Positions 1 to 11,199 of a DNA stretch of 64,000 nucleotides are shown piece by piece. The notes below the pieces were generated by a model. It had not been told where the DNA came from, did no database searches, and worked only from the letters and a program-made list of their open reading frames with translations. The stretch lies in NCBI GenBank assembly GCA_016271365.2, contig CM057456.1, positions 664,171,501 to 664,235,500 on the forward strand. Reading direction: 5' to 3'. The DNA is from Neoceratodus forsteri (taxonomy: Eukaryota > Chordata > Ceratodontiformes > Ceratodontidae). Position numbers and translations under genes: made by a program. Each line of letters opens with the position of its first letter. Within the stretch, counting starts at the first letter, position 1.

Positions 1-69
1 CTGTGGCTGATGGCTGTGCCACTCTGGTGGCCACTCAACTGTAAGTTCTGATTATGAATCATTCTTACT

Positions 70-430
70 GTTGCTCTTCTGCATTAATTAACTACACTGA
101 ATTCCCCACACCAGGCAGTGCAGGCACTTGGGTTAAATGAAATCCCTACTGTAGTGCAGCAGGAGGGCCGGGGGTGCTGCACTGCTGAGAGGCCACCTTT
201 TGGATGAGACGTTAAACTGAGGTACCATCTGCCTGTTCTGGTGTTAGTCTAGACCATTCAGGCATTAAAGATTCCATGGCACTTCTCAACAAGAGTAGGG
301 AACTTCCCCAGTGCCCTGGCCAAATTATCCCAGTCACTAAAAATGCCACCAACAGGTTAATCTGGTTCAAGGTCAGTTGGCATTCATCTGTATTCCCCTT
401 CCCCAGGTAGTACCTAAAAATAGACAGAAT
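70..430 (+). repeat. L2-3'UTR/SINE-like dispersed repeat, degraded
   Basis: The stretch contains the phrase GATGAGACGTTAAACTGAGG followed by a CATTAAAGATTCCATGGCACTTCT-like segment and GAGTAGGGAACTTCCCC. I recognise this order from a dispersed repeat common in fish and other vertebrate genomes, which usually ends in an L2-type GCGCTATATAAA tail. That tail is not seen here, so the copy is 3'-truncated or decayed. The class (SINE, or 3' UTR of an L2-clade LINE) is from memory and uncertain. No coding capacity. Confidence 0.45.
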
Positions 431-2309
431 TTGTCTAATGAACTTACCCGCTCAACAAAAATGAAATAAAACTGTCTGGACATGGATGGAAAACCATAAT
501 ACTCCATTCAAAGAGCACAGGCACTTCAGGCAGCACAGATACTTTTTTCCTACACAATAGCAAACAACAACATCATTGATGATGTCACAGTCTGGAAGTA
601 GTTAGCATGATGGTGATTCAGGGTGACCAGGTGCACTTTAGTACACAGAAAATCTTAAAGTCAATTTTAGAGGGAAAAAAATTAATTTCCATTTTGGGGA
701 CAGGACAGCTTGGAAACAGAAAGCAGACTACAATACATCTCCTCCAGTCCCGACTTGGGGGGGGAACCTGTGCTGCCTGAGTGAGTGAACTCATTCCTCC
801 TCAGTCTTAATTAATGCATATGATTAATCACATGACATGACATCTTATATATTTTACTTCCATCCAAGTGTGTGGACCACCACTAGTGACCACTCCAGTG
901 ACCTACTGACCCTGACCTAGGGACAACTTACTGCCTCCTCTTGGCTGCTGTCCACATGCCACCATGCTGCCATGCCAGCCAGAATAATGAGAGGGACTGC
1001 TGCCAGCAGCAGCTGGGCCAGTGTGCAGTGCGCTGTGCTGTCAGTTCCACCCATGAGTGCCACAACCCACCTTTGCACAGCATTAATAATGTACAAAAGT
1101 TAATTATTAAATAAATTAAATACCTCCAGTCTACTAGTTGAGGTGGTGTCTGTGGTGGACCATGCCTGCCACCGGCTTGGCTTGCTTCTGTCCGCCCTGT
1201 GGCAGTGGGGCTCCCTCGTGCTAGTGATGGTCATTGCGTCACCTCATGTCTTCTCCTCAACTGACCCAGGTGGCAGGCCTATGCACCTGCTTCTTCTTCT
1301 TACTGCTGGCTGGCTCCCCTTCCCTCCCTCGTGCTGTGCACTGTTCTTTAGTAGCAGTGCCTGCATGGCCTACTGGCTGCCAGTACTGTCTGCTGCTGCA
1401 AGGCCATGACCTGCACCTGATCTAGTTCAGCACGACACCCTCCACTGGAGTCGCCAGACCAGTTGTCTTCTCTGATCCTCCCCAGCTCACTCTGATCAAT
1501 CAACTCTGTCCTCACCGCTGGATTGGAGGGTCTGACTTCCACCTCCTCACTCTTCCTGCTCCTCACTACCAGCCAGCCAGGCCAGGCAAAAAGTTAGGCA
1601 GCAAGCCGCAACCACAGCACCCTCCCTGCCTACACACACAGTCGCAGAAAAGAAACCTCCCCAGATGCCTGTCCCCAGAAACACAAGGTCACCCTGCCTT
1701 TTGGCTTACCACATGGCGAGTGGTGTATTTGGCACCCACCGCCATGCCACAAAACACACAACAGGCTGGGTCGCACCCTACGTCCTCCTAGTGCCTCAAG
1801 TCCAGACCACACATGGTGGTGTGTGACGATGTCCACACTCGACACTAGACCTGGTCTTTTTCTCAGGAGGATAAGGCAGAGGATCTTTATTTACTTTTTT
1901 AAATTATTAGAATCCTCACCTCTTTTGCATTTTTTCTATCTCTTTGCATATTCCCCACTATTCTTCGGCTCACAACTACCCTGACCACCGGTGAGCATGC
2001 GTGCTCATCTCCACTCTCCACACTGACTGCTCCTAAAATAGTGACTGGCACCAATAAGTGCTCTCATGCAGATATTCAGTCTGCTGCTGTTCTAACCTTG
2101 CCTCATCGAGTCAAGTGTCTGGCTGTTTATTTCTTAACCGAACCAGACCGAAACAGACAGACAGCAATGCTCAGCCTATCAACAGCGGCTGACAACCAAA
2201 ATACAAATTATTTAGCAAACAGCCAGTCAGAGCCTGGGGGAAAAAAAACTTTTTTTAAAAATTTTGGAGCATTTTTATTCTTTTTGGAGAGGGCAGGGAA
2301 AAAAAAGAA
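431..2309. other. Unassigned intergenic DNA
   Basis: No recognisable gene or repeat. Short ORFs of 60-88 codons at 1,143-1,845 are low in complexity, overlap on both strands and match nothing I know. The part next to 2,310 probably belongs to the hAT-like element ending at 2,480, but I could not find its left terminus. Confidence 0.4.
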
Positions 2310-2480
2310 AAGTAATATGTTATAACGCATTACAGTACAGCGTTACTTATATGAAAAAGTAATTACTAACTGGGGAGAATTATATTTTTGTATGAGTTAT
2401 CTGTAACCAGTACGAGTTACTGGTTAATGTAATCTAATTACAGTAACGTGTCACTTGTAATGCGTTACTACCCAACACTG
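2310..2480 (-). mobile_element. hAT-like DNA transposon/MITE terminus
   Basis: Read on the minus strand, the segment begins at 2,480 with CAGTGTTGGGTAGTAACGCA and continues with repeated GTAACG/ATTACTGTAAT motifs. This is the familiar CAGTGTTGGG-type end of hAT-related non-autonomous elements in fish genomes (recognition from memory). The body probably extends left towards about 1,980, where the sequence is AT-rich with poly-A/T runs. No matching left inverted repeat or 8-bp target duplication was found, so only the right end is called. Non-coding. Confidence 0.6.
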
Positions 2481-2899
2481 ACCACTGACATTGTACATTG
2501 CAGAGTTGTTCTGTCTCTATCAGCATAAGATGAACGCAAACATGCACATGACACCTTGTTGAGTTCAAGACATGGGCCATATGGCTAGTTTTCAAGTGTG
2601 TATATTGGCCACTTGTACCAAGATGGCACCCATTCTTACCCTAACCTGCATGTGCTGACAAAACTGACATATAGCAATACTATTGTATATGGAGACTAGT
2701 ATGTAAAAAAGTTCCATTTGAGGGATTTGACAGCCTTGCCTTTGTTTGTGAAACTACAGAGCTTGCACTTGAGGCCCATAACAACTGTGTTTGCACCTTT
2801 GCGGTTCCTAAAGCACCTGAAGGAGTGTGGAGTATAGCTGTAGACTTCAACTACACTTGATCCAATAAGGAAACAGAACTAATGGGCTTCTCCCTTATC

Positions 2900-3530
2900 C
2901 CCCCGCAGTGTTCAGTGCTGTTACCTCAGGCTCCCAGGATGGACTGATGACATCTTCATGATTATCTTCTACCTCCTCAGCCTCCTTCTTCTCCTCCTCC
3001 TCCTGCTCAGCTTCCCCTTCTCCACCGTCACCACTGATGGTTGCCCCACTTCCTGTATTCCTCCTAATTCTTCATCTAATGCATGACTATTTTTGCCTAT
3101 CAGTGACATACCCAGTTTCTCCTGCTCCAACAGGGCTTCATTTCTAGGGATACCACCACTTGTGGCAGTACCTTTACTACTACTACTAACAGACTGACCT
3201 GCAGATGGCTTACCTGCAGGTGGTGGTATATGTTGCCAGAGAGTACAGGAATCAGGCTGTTATTTTTGCAATTTTCTGCTGCTGCTCCTAGTAGTGACAC
3301 TGCCGTGGTCTTCTTCCACAAGCAGAGGAATCAAATCCTATGCCGATGAGAGCTTTGTAACACCGCTGCCACTCTCTTGCATGTTTTGTCCATCACTGGA
3401 CCTGGGCTTATCCACCTCTGCCATGACTTGTCTGGTCTCCTTCTTTGCCACCCACTCTTTCCCTTTTCCAGATGCACTGGTGCCTGGCTCACACCTGGTG
3501 CGCGCACTACCTTGAACACAGCTGCTCATG
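2900..3530 (-). pseudogene. Possible decayed coding fragment with acidic tract, unknown
   Basis: On the minus strand, a 63-codon reading starts at 3,529 (MSSCVQGS...). A second, frame-shifted open stretch runs from about 3,240 to 2,960. One frame of the latter ends in a glutamate-rich run (about 3,015-2,985, EEEEKKEAEEVED) followed by SPSWEPEV. The run of Ser/Gly/Lys-rich then acidic sequence resembles a linker of a transposase or nuclear protein, but I recognise no domain. It may equally be a chance reading of a GAG-repeat. Function not assigned. Confidence 0.2.
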
Positions 3531-3778
3531 TTGATGTTGAAATAAGTTAAAGCACAAACTGCAAATTAGTTTTCAGGCTGAAACTCTGTCATGTTAGAGA
3601 TCACAGTTACTCAAGGTTGGGACATAAATGGTCCAAAATAAATTAGACTGACAAAAAAAACTGCCTTTTCTGTACACTCCCAAAACTGTAACACACAAAT
3701 TTACATAAAGCTAAAACTGAACACAGAACACGGAAAACAATCTCTGTGCTGTCAGAAGAAAGGAATTTGCAGTTCAAT

Positions 3779-3850
3779 GGTCACACTGGGCGAGACGCAA
3801 AAGATATGACTACGGCATCCCAAGACTTCATTTGTATGTTTGCCTGCATG
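3779..3850 (+). repeat. Single unit of 75-bp GGTCACACTGGG repeat
   Basis: One degenerate unit starting GGTCACACTGGGCGAGACGC and ending near CAAGACTTCATTTG. The same motif occurs as tandem units at 6,398 and at 8,837-9,139. Non-coding. Confidence 0.5.
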
Positions 3851-4079
3851 CATGCACAAGAAACATAGTGTCACCATACAATTTTTTTGAGGTGTGCCGC
3901 CTGCTCTGCCAATGCCCTGATCCATTTTGCAGGCACAACCACACCGCGCCAATGAATGACTGAGCTGTCTATGACTGCAGTTCAGATGCAGTGGTGTGCA
4001 GTTGAAAGAAAACCACCACTGCAATCAGTAGTGGTAACGTGTATGCAATTTGCATATTGACGTCAAGCGGCCACCAGCC

Positions 4080-4450
4080 GCCTCTCAGTCCCCATGAAAG
4101 CTGACTGGGTTGCCCAGTCCTCCTGTTAGCATGCCCCCTCACTAGTTCATTTACCAATGGGGTAGCCCAATCCCCATTGACATATTGTCCCCACAGTTGT
4201 TTTAAATTAATATGGCAGTGGCTATCTCCGTCCACCGCTCACAGTCCCCATGAAAGTCGATGGGGGTGCCCAATCCCCCTGCTGTCATGCCCCTTCCAAG
4301 TTAATTTGCTGATGGGGGAGCCCAATCCCCATTGGCATAATGTCACCCCATTTGTCGTGTGCCAAGGGGGTGTCCAATCCCTCTTAGCTCATGCACCCCA
4401 CCCAAAACACTTTGTGCCAATGGGGTGCCCAATCCCTGTCAGCTACATTT
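4080..4450 (+). repeat. Degenerate tandem repeat, about 75 bp unit in about 153 bp pairs
   Basis: CAGTCCCCATGAAAG recurs at about 4,087 and 4,240. The core GGGG-NGCCCAATCCCCATTGNCAT recurs near 4,150, 4,260, 4,315, 4,365 and 4,420. The copies are diverged, so the array looks old. The 189-codon plus-strand reading across it is a by-product of the repeat, not a gene. Confidence 0.6.
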
Positions 4451-4799
4451 CCCCCAACAAACACCCAGGTAGCACAATGGGAGCCCACCCCAGTGTACCA
4501 AGCCACCTGCAAAAAAAGGAAACCTTCTGCATTTTTTTTTCCCCTGTAAAAAGAAAAAAAAAGTCCCTCGTTAAGTCCAGTGCCCCCCAACCCGCACCCA
4601 CCATCTGTGCACCCCACTTCCCCACACACACACCCTTACCACATACTTACCTCCAGAGCCCCGAGCGACGATCTTCAGTGGACCGGGAACATGTCTGCAC
4701 TCTTCAAAGCCGACCACGAACTGAACAAATGCCAGTAACTGTATAATGGCATAAATGGGTTTTTTTCAACTTATGAGGATATCTGGGCCATTTGCGTGA

Positions 4800-5935
4800 A
4801 TGTTGGCATCAAATTTTCAACATGGGGTTCTTGGGACCCCATCTCATGAATTCAGTGATTGTCATCTGGTAATTTGGTCCTGAAAGGTGATTTCATGGTC
4901 ACTGCTGGGAATCACCATTCGGGACCGATTAATGAAATGACAGTGTCACTGTTCATGAGGTGGGCTCTCAAAAAGCCTATGTTGCAAATCTGGTGAAACA
5001 AGTAAAAAAAAATGACTGTGTCATGAGCGTGCATTGCGCAGTTTCCACGCACACTCGTAACTTTGCAAATTTGTAATATTTTCCCTCCAGATTTTCAACA
5101 TTGGCATTTTTTCACACCTCCATATGGACAGAACCGCTGTCATTTTTCACATCCTGGACGAAATGTGTTTTTGCGCTTCCGGCACAGAATAGTGCGGTCA
5201 TTGTGGAAAATCAGTGTTCGGGACAGAGTAAGAAAATCAGTCACACTGCTCATGACAAGAGGTCCTAAAATGCCAATGTTGAACATTTGGTGACAAAAGT
5301 CCATAAAATGACTATGTTACGAGTGTGTGTTGAGCAGTTTCCACACACTCATAACTTTGAGAATTTGTAATATTTTCACTCAAAATTTTCAACATTGTCA
5401 ATTTTGCACACCTCCTTATGAACAGTACAGCTGTCATTTTTTAAATCCTGCCCAAAATGTCTTTTCACACATCTGGCACACAATGGCACGTTCGCTGTGA
5501 GAAATCAATGTTCGGGACAGATTAAGAAAATCATAGTGATAGTGTTCACGAGCAGAGGTCATAAAATGCCTATGATGAAATTTTGGTGAAATAATTCCAC
5601 TAAATGACTGTGTTATGAGAGTGCATTGCGCAGTTTCCACGTACACTTGTAAGATCAAACATTTTTAATATTTTCACTCCAGATTTTCAACATTGCCATC
5701 TCTTCACAGCTCTCTATGAATGGTACAGCTGTCATTTTTCACATCCTGCCCGATCTGTGTTTTTGCATGTCTGGCACAGAATGGTGTGATCACTGTGGGA
5801 AATCAATGTTCGGGACAGATTAACAAAATCACAGTGCCACTGTTCATGAGCAGAGGTCCCAAATGCTTTGATGAGGTGGGGGTCACAAAAAGGCCATGTT
5901 GAAAATTTGTAGTGCAAATACCAACAAATGCCCAT
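4800..5935 (+). repeat. 296-bp satellite array, about 3.7 copies
   Basis: The landmark CAGTTTCCAC lies at 5,039, 5,335 and 5,631, an exact 296-bp spacing twice. Other landmarks repeat in the same order: ATTTTCAACATTG, CAGCTGTCATTTTT, GGCACANAATGG, TGTTCGGGACAGA and CATGAGCAGAGGTC. Units are moderately diverged (point changes and small indels). No ORF is conserved between units. Flanking units are partial. Confidence 0.85.
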
Positions 5936-6397
5936 AACATCCCATCCTGTACAGACTGACAGGCATCAAGGGTGTGCCTTTGAATTGCCGGCTGTAATGC
6001 TGATGTCATTCCACAACCACCCCTCACCCTGAAGCCAGTGACAGGCATCGAGGTGTGTCTTGGAGTCTTTGACCCCATAGTTCACCCCATTCTCCTATAC
6101 TGCACCCATTTCAGCGTATGTCCTTATGAAATGGGGTTACTGTAAAGCTAAACACCCCAAGGCACACCTCAACATTTGTTGGCGTCTGCAGGACAGGGTG
6201 AGGTGAAATGCCATGAGCATCATGGGCAACGACCCAAAGGAACACCCCAATGCCTGTTCATCTCTGCAGGGTGGAAGTGGAGTTGGCATAAGTTCAATAC
6301 TTCACTGTCATTCCTAGTCTGCATCTGTCTAACTCCTGCATTTCCAATACTAATATGAGCAAGCAAACATTCAGCATTGACAAATGCTTGTTCTTAT

Positions 6398-6550
6398 GGT
6401 CACACTGGGCAAAACACACAAGGTAACTGAACATTTGTAACACAACTGTGCCTCAAGACTGGATTTTTTAATTGGTCACACTGGGTGAGACTCACAAGGT
6501 AATTACTGGCTGTACGACTACAGTGCTTCAAGACCTGACCTGATTTTTAT
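6398..6550 (+). repeat. 75-bp GGTCACACTGGG repeat, two tandem units
   Basis: Units start at 6,398 and 6,474. Each runs GGTCACACTGGGY-AGAC-CACAAGGTAA, then ACTACAGTGCCTCAAGACCTG, then a T-rich spacer. Same family as 3,779 and 8,837-9,139. Confidence 0.75.
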
Positions 6551-7105
6551 GGCTGTGAGTCTACAGCCATCTTGCTATCTGTGGCTGGAAAATGGAGTAT
6601 CGTGGAACATGTTTTGGACTTTTCAATGTATCCTTCCATGCCAACTGAAATAAAATACTCCCTTCTTTCTGGTAAGAATGTTGGAGACATAACTCCAAGT
6701 TGCTTATCAGATGTCATTAGGAAACTGAAACAATTTGTTAAATATTTGTTAAGTATCGGTTGCCTATTAAACTGGAGATTTGTTTACCCCCTTTGGAATG
6801 CAAAAACTTGCACATTTAAATACTTGGCATTTAAACAGCTTCATCCTACTAGTTTCACTTGGGAATGTATAGTCTTTCAAGAAAGATTCGTACCTCATAA
6901 ATGTCATCCCTTTCCCAGCAAATCTATAATTTACACAGGTTTTTTTTTTAACTTCTAAAGACACTATCGGATAAGCACTGTCTCAAACATATGCCAGGTC
7001 TTCAGTGAACTTACCAGACTAAATATGTAGCAGTCAGCAGGCATTTTCTACTATGCTTTTTTGGGGAAAAAAATGTATTGAGCTACAGCACATACACACA
7101 CACAG

Positions 7106-7145
<40 letters not shown>

Positions 7146-8836
7146 TCACTCTGTACACACCACCCCCATGGCCACAACATTCAGAATAAATACCGGTTCT
7201 AATATGTTACAGTATAAAACAATAAAGACACTGTTTGTTTATGTCAATTAATGCAGTGAAGTTCAGTTTAGAGTAGATTTCCTCTAAATATTTCTTTTCC
7301 AAACTTTTGTATCCTGGATAGCGTAAGGGAGATGCAACATCTCATTATCATAGGGATCCTCATTTACGCATTTTTGCACTGTATTTACTCAGGCTGCCCC
7401 AGATTAGATGCAATATCCTGTTTTCAGTGGGGACATGATTTTACCATTTTGATACTGTATTTCTCAGGGTAGCCTAGTCCAGGGCCTCCATATTCAAAGG
7501 AGATGCGTGGCACATCCTGGTGGAAAAGGGAGATGTGCTGCACAACTCCAGCAATGCATCACAGCATGATAATCAAACATGCAGGATGTGCTGGCCACAA
7601 GGGAATGGGCCAGGTTGCACAAAAATAGTATGCCGTGCAAGTCGAGGGTGCACTCCCAAGCATATGCTGCACTGCAGTATACTCAGTGGGAATGCTCCCC
7701 TCACAGTCCACAGCAGTGCAGCCCACAGTTAGACCATAAATAGCTGGCCTAACCTGGACAGCCACCCACAGGTGGGCTGTGGAACTGCACCCAGGTACAC
7801 AGAAGCCTGGCAGCCCCGGTGGACTAGAGGTACCCCATCCCATCCCCGATCGATCCAACTCCATCCCCAAAAAGCTCCATAGTGTGTGGCCCCCCCAGAC
7901 CCAATTGCACCAGAGGAAACCACGGTCCATATCCATAGCATAGAAGACCCCCACCAACCACCTTGGTGTGTAGACACCCCCGCCCCCCATTACCTGACCT
8001 GTTGCGAAGACTGGCACTGCCCTCCACACCCTGCCACAGCCAGCCACTGACTACACTGGCCCCAGGCCAAGGACCTGCACTCTGGAATGACCCAAGTGGC
8101 TATATTGTGCACTGGGGCACTATACAAGCTGTGGACCCACCAGTGTATGCAGCCGAGTGTAAGTGCCTGACAAACTGTAAGAGGGAATTGACATACCTCC
8201 AATGCATGCCTTGTCAATGCTGTATCTTCCTGGTGTCATACACCACTGCAGGCCCACACTCTGCCCCATTCCCCTGTGTAACATGCCACCCTGTGGACTG
8301 TTGAGGTTTCCTGGGTGCCATGGGGTGCGGTATCCTGCAATGCCTGCAGTGCATGCTCCAGGCTATGGATATTGCATCTGCGGTTCCTCAATTGTACAAA
8401 TGAATGGGAGGTCAGCTGTAACATGCCTGTTCCGGGACCTGTGTGAGTGGGTACAGCATCAGCTGTCACCTGCACTAAGGAGTGCAATGGCACTGGGAGG
8501 ATGGATCCACTTGCAAGTGCCTGAGGTGTATGGCCACCGGGCGTTATGGCCCACACACAGCTCATGCCTATGTATGACACATTCCTGCATCATACTGCCA
8601 GTGCCACCCAAAAATAAGATGTAATTTCATCTGTAAACTATCCAGGCTAAATATATACTGTAGCAATCAGCAGGCATATTCTAGGAAAATACGTGATAAA
8701 AATGTGTAAAAGGAAGACCACATTGAAACTGCCTCTCAGCAGATCTGCATTGTGCAAATTCATTAGAAATAATGGGTAAAAGCATCCCAAAAGCTCTCCA
8801 CAGCCATATCAACTTTGATTAGAACTTGTTTTAAAT
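6551..8836. other. Unassigned DNA between two 75-bp repeat clusters
   Basis: No convincing gene. A 128-codon plus-strand reading at 6,572-6,958 and a 162-codon minus-strand reading at 7,559-8,047 have no recognisable domain. The second is Trp/Gly/Cys-rich, as expected from reading a C/A-rich strand backwards. A 44-49 bp diverged direct repeat lies at 7,007-7,050 and 8,635-8,683 (core AGCARTCAGCAGGCATWTTCTA). A CA microsatellite lies inside. Confidence 0.4.
7089..7150 (+). repeat. (CA)n microsatellite
   Basis: An interrupted CACACA run ends in CTCACTCACT. Simple sequence. Confidence 0.95.
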
Positions 8837-9139
8837 GGTCACACTGAGAGAGAGATACAAGCTAACAGACCTTTTCACCACTACAGTGCCTGAATACCTG
8901 TTTTTTGTAAGGGTCACACAGGGCAAGCCTCATAAAGTAAGTGACCTCCTGTAGGACTACAGTGTCTTAAGACCTGATTTTTTTTTAAATGGTCATACTG
9001 GTCGAGATGCACAAGGTGACCCGCTGTAACACTGTGTTGCCTGAAGACCTGAGTTTTTTAAATGGTCACACTGGGCAAGATGCACAAGGTAAGTAACTGA
9101 CCCTGGATAACACTTTGATGCCTCAAGACCTGATTTTTT
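8837..9139 (+). repeat. 75-bp GGTCACACTGGG repeat, four tandem units
   Basis: Units start at 8,837, 8,912, 8,991 and 9,064 (spacing 73-79 bp). Each carries GGTCACACTGG, CACAAGGTAA and TGCCTCAAGACCTGATTTTTT. The array ends abruptly at the CR1-D fragment, which begins near 9,140. Confidence 0.8.
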
Positions 9140-10625
9140 GGAGGGCAGTGGATGTGGTTCTGCTCCATAAAGGGGAGACAAGGAACAAGCAGGGAACTAC
9201 AGACCTGTCAGTTTTACCTCTGTAGTGGGAGGCTGATGGACTCACTAATCAAAACAGACCTCAGGGACAATCTGGAGGGAAATAGTCCCCAAGATAGCAA
9301 ACACATGGCTTTGTGTCAGGGAGGTCCTGTTAGACTAACATAATAGTCTTCTTTGATTGAGTGACAAGGGAACTGGATAGAGGCCATGTTGTGGTTCTAC
9401 TGTACTTCGACTTCAGCAAAGCTTTTGGCGTCATGCCTCACAGATGCCTACTTAGGAATATGGAGGGCCTGGGATGGCTAAGGATTTCGTTAGATAGGTA
9501 AAAAACTGGCTAAGAGGGAGGAAGCTGCATGTTGTGGTAAACAGAGTTAAATCAGAGGAGAGGGAGGTCAGGAGTGGGGTACTCCCGGGGTCTGTACAAG
9601 GCTCAATCCCTTTTAACATGTCCATCAATGAGATTGGAGAAGGGATCCAGGGAAGGATAAGTCTCTTTGCAGATGACACTAAACTCTGCAGAAGAGTGGA
9701 TAGCAATGAGGGAGTTAGAGAATTAAAAAAAATTACCTATAAAGGCTAGAGAGGTGGTCAAATGTTTGACAATTGAAATTCAATTCCAAAAAGTGCAAGG
9801 TGATGCCTCTAGGAAAAAAGAACCCCAGGATAGAATACTGGATTTGAGGAGTAAAACTTAGTACCACATCTGGAGAAAGTGACCTGGGAGTCATCATCAG
9901 CAATGCCCTTAAACAAGACAGGCAACGTGACAAGGTTTGTATTAAGGTAAACAAGATGCTGGGGTGCATCGGGAGGGATACTGACAGTAGAAAGAAAGAA
10001 AGAAGTGATACTCAACCTCTGTAGATCCTTTGTGAGGCCACATCTGGAGTATTGGGTTCAGTTCTGGACCCGTTACCTATGAAAGGACAAGAGTAGGCTG
10101 GCGGCAGTACTGTGTAGGGTGATGAAGATGATTCAGGGTCAGCAGGGGAAGTCATATGAGGAATATCTTAGGGCACTGAACATTTACTCGCTGGAGGCCA
10201 GAAGGGAGATGGTGGATATGATAGAAACATTCAAAATACTGAAAGGAATAAACAGGGTGAACTATGAGGAATTATTTAGCAGGAATACCAGTTCGACAAC
10301 AAGAGGGCATGACTGGAAGCTGACGGGAGGAAAGTCCAGAAGGGATGTAATGAAGTATTATTTTACTGAAAGGGTGGTGTAACTGTGGAGCTACCTTCTG
10401 GCTGAGTTGGTGGGAGTTGAAGCCATGGGGGGCTTCAAATGGGCTTAGGACAGAAGGAAAGGAAAAGTGCTGACCTGCAGCGACAATTCTGGGGGAAGGA
10501 ATAGGAAGACTGATGTGAAAGGCTAAAACCCTGTATCGGCATTAGGTCTTGGAGTTATCCAGGGACCCAAGGGCAGACTCAATGGACCTTTCGTATTTTT
10601 CTGCCATCACAGTTTATGTTTATAT
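9140..10625 (+). mobile_element. CR1-clade LINE (family D), 5'-truncated ORF2 3' part
   Basis: Decayed reverse transcriptase of a CR1 LINE. In order along the plus strand one reads NYRPVSFTSV (about 9,200), YFDFSKAF (about 9,405), LPGSVQGSIPFNM (about 9,580, normally GVPQGSVLGP) and LFADDTKLC (about 9,663), so the FADD catalytic pair is kept. The CR1 C-terminal region follows: KMIQGQQGKSYEEYLRALNIYSLEARR (10,125-10,205) and KILKGINRVNYEELF. The 3' UTR ends with CAATGGACCTTTCGTATTTTTCTGCC near 10,610. Several frameshifts and stops show it is dead. It differs enough from the other CR1 copies here to be its own family. The endonuclease and ORF1 are missing, as usual for 5'-truncated LINE insertions. 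Confidence 0.9.
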
Positions 10626-11048
10626 ACAGTGCAAATAGACACAGACAGTTCAATCAGAGGAACCCCCTTCCTCACACAGGAACATGTCAATTTGTCCCAG
10701 TCATTTCCAAGGACCCTACTTTTCTGTGGCACTTTGGAACCAAGTTCTGTGGCAGGATTACTATTTGGTGTAGAACTTCTGTGGCAGTGGTTTGTAATTT
10801 CTGCTGAAGTTATGTGACACCAATGAACTGCCACATCACATCATCAGATTGTTATCCTGACTTCACATCCATGGCAATGGTTATGGCAGTCGGGATGGGG
10901 GAATGCACATTAACACTAATTAAAAAAAACACAGACTTTTAGAAATAATTTTATTTTTAAAAAAGCTAAAAAAAAATCTATCACTTGAGGTCTTATCCTA
11001 TTCATAAATGAAATATGCACAGGGGATCTTTTGTGATAAACAAGGGGT
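10626..11048. other. Unassigned DNA
   Basis: Nothing recognised. It holds A-rich runs near 10,930-10,980. Confidence 0.4.
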
Positions 11049-11199
11049 ATGTGATGGGCTACTGTGAAATACATCATTTATTTGAATGAGCAGTGTGTAA
11101 CCTTGGTTAACCTTATGGGTGGCAGATTCATGAGTGAGGTCCCGAGGACACACACTGTGAGTTCAAATAAATGATGTATCCCACAGCAGCCCATCACAT
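11049..11199. repeat. 151-bp palindrome (MITE-like foldback)
   Basis: Positions 11,049-11,086 and 11,162-11,199 are inverted repeats matching at about 35 of 38 positions (ATGTGATGGGCT...TTTATTTGAA). The pairing continues inward with CAGTGTGT/ACACACTG, giving arms of about 50 bp around a loop of about 45 bp. Non-coding. The size and shape fit a small non-autonomous DNA transposon or foldback element. No target duplication is clear. Confidence 0.65.

Noticed and set aside
3100..3529. hAT or Harbinger transposase N-terminus
   Set aside because: An acidic run and Ser-rich text are present but no BED finger, Myb/SANT or catalytic motif; kept only as an unknown fragment.
4177..4746. 189-codon plus-strand ORF
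   Set aside because: Lies across a degenerate tandem repeat and a poly-T/poly-A stretch; the protein is repeat-derived.
4800..5935. CRISPR-like array
   Set aside because: Units are 296 bp long and diverged with no short repeat/spacer structure; the setting is a eukaryotic satellite.
7559..8047. 162-codon minus-strand ORF, Trp/Gly/Cys-rich
   Set aside because: No domain, overlaps several other ORFs on both strands, and its composition is that of the reverse of a C/A-rich strand.
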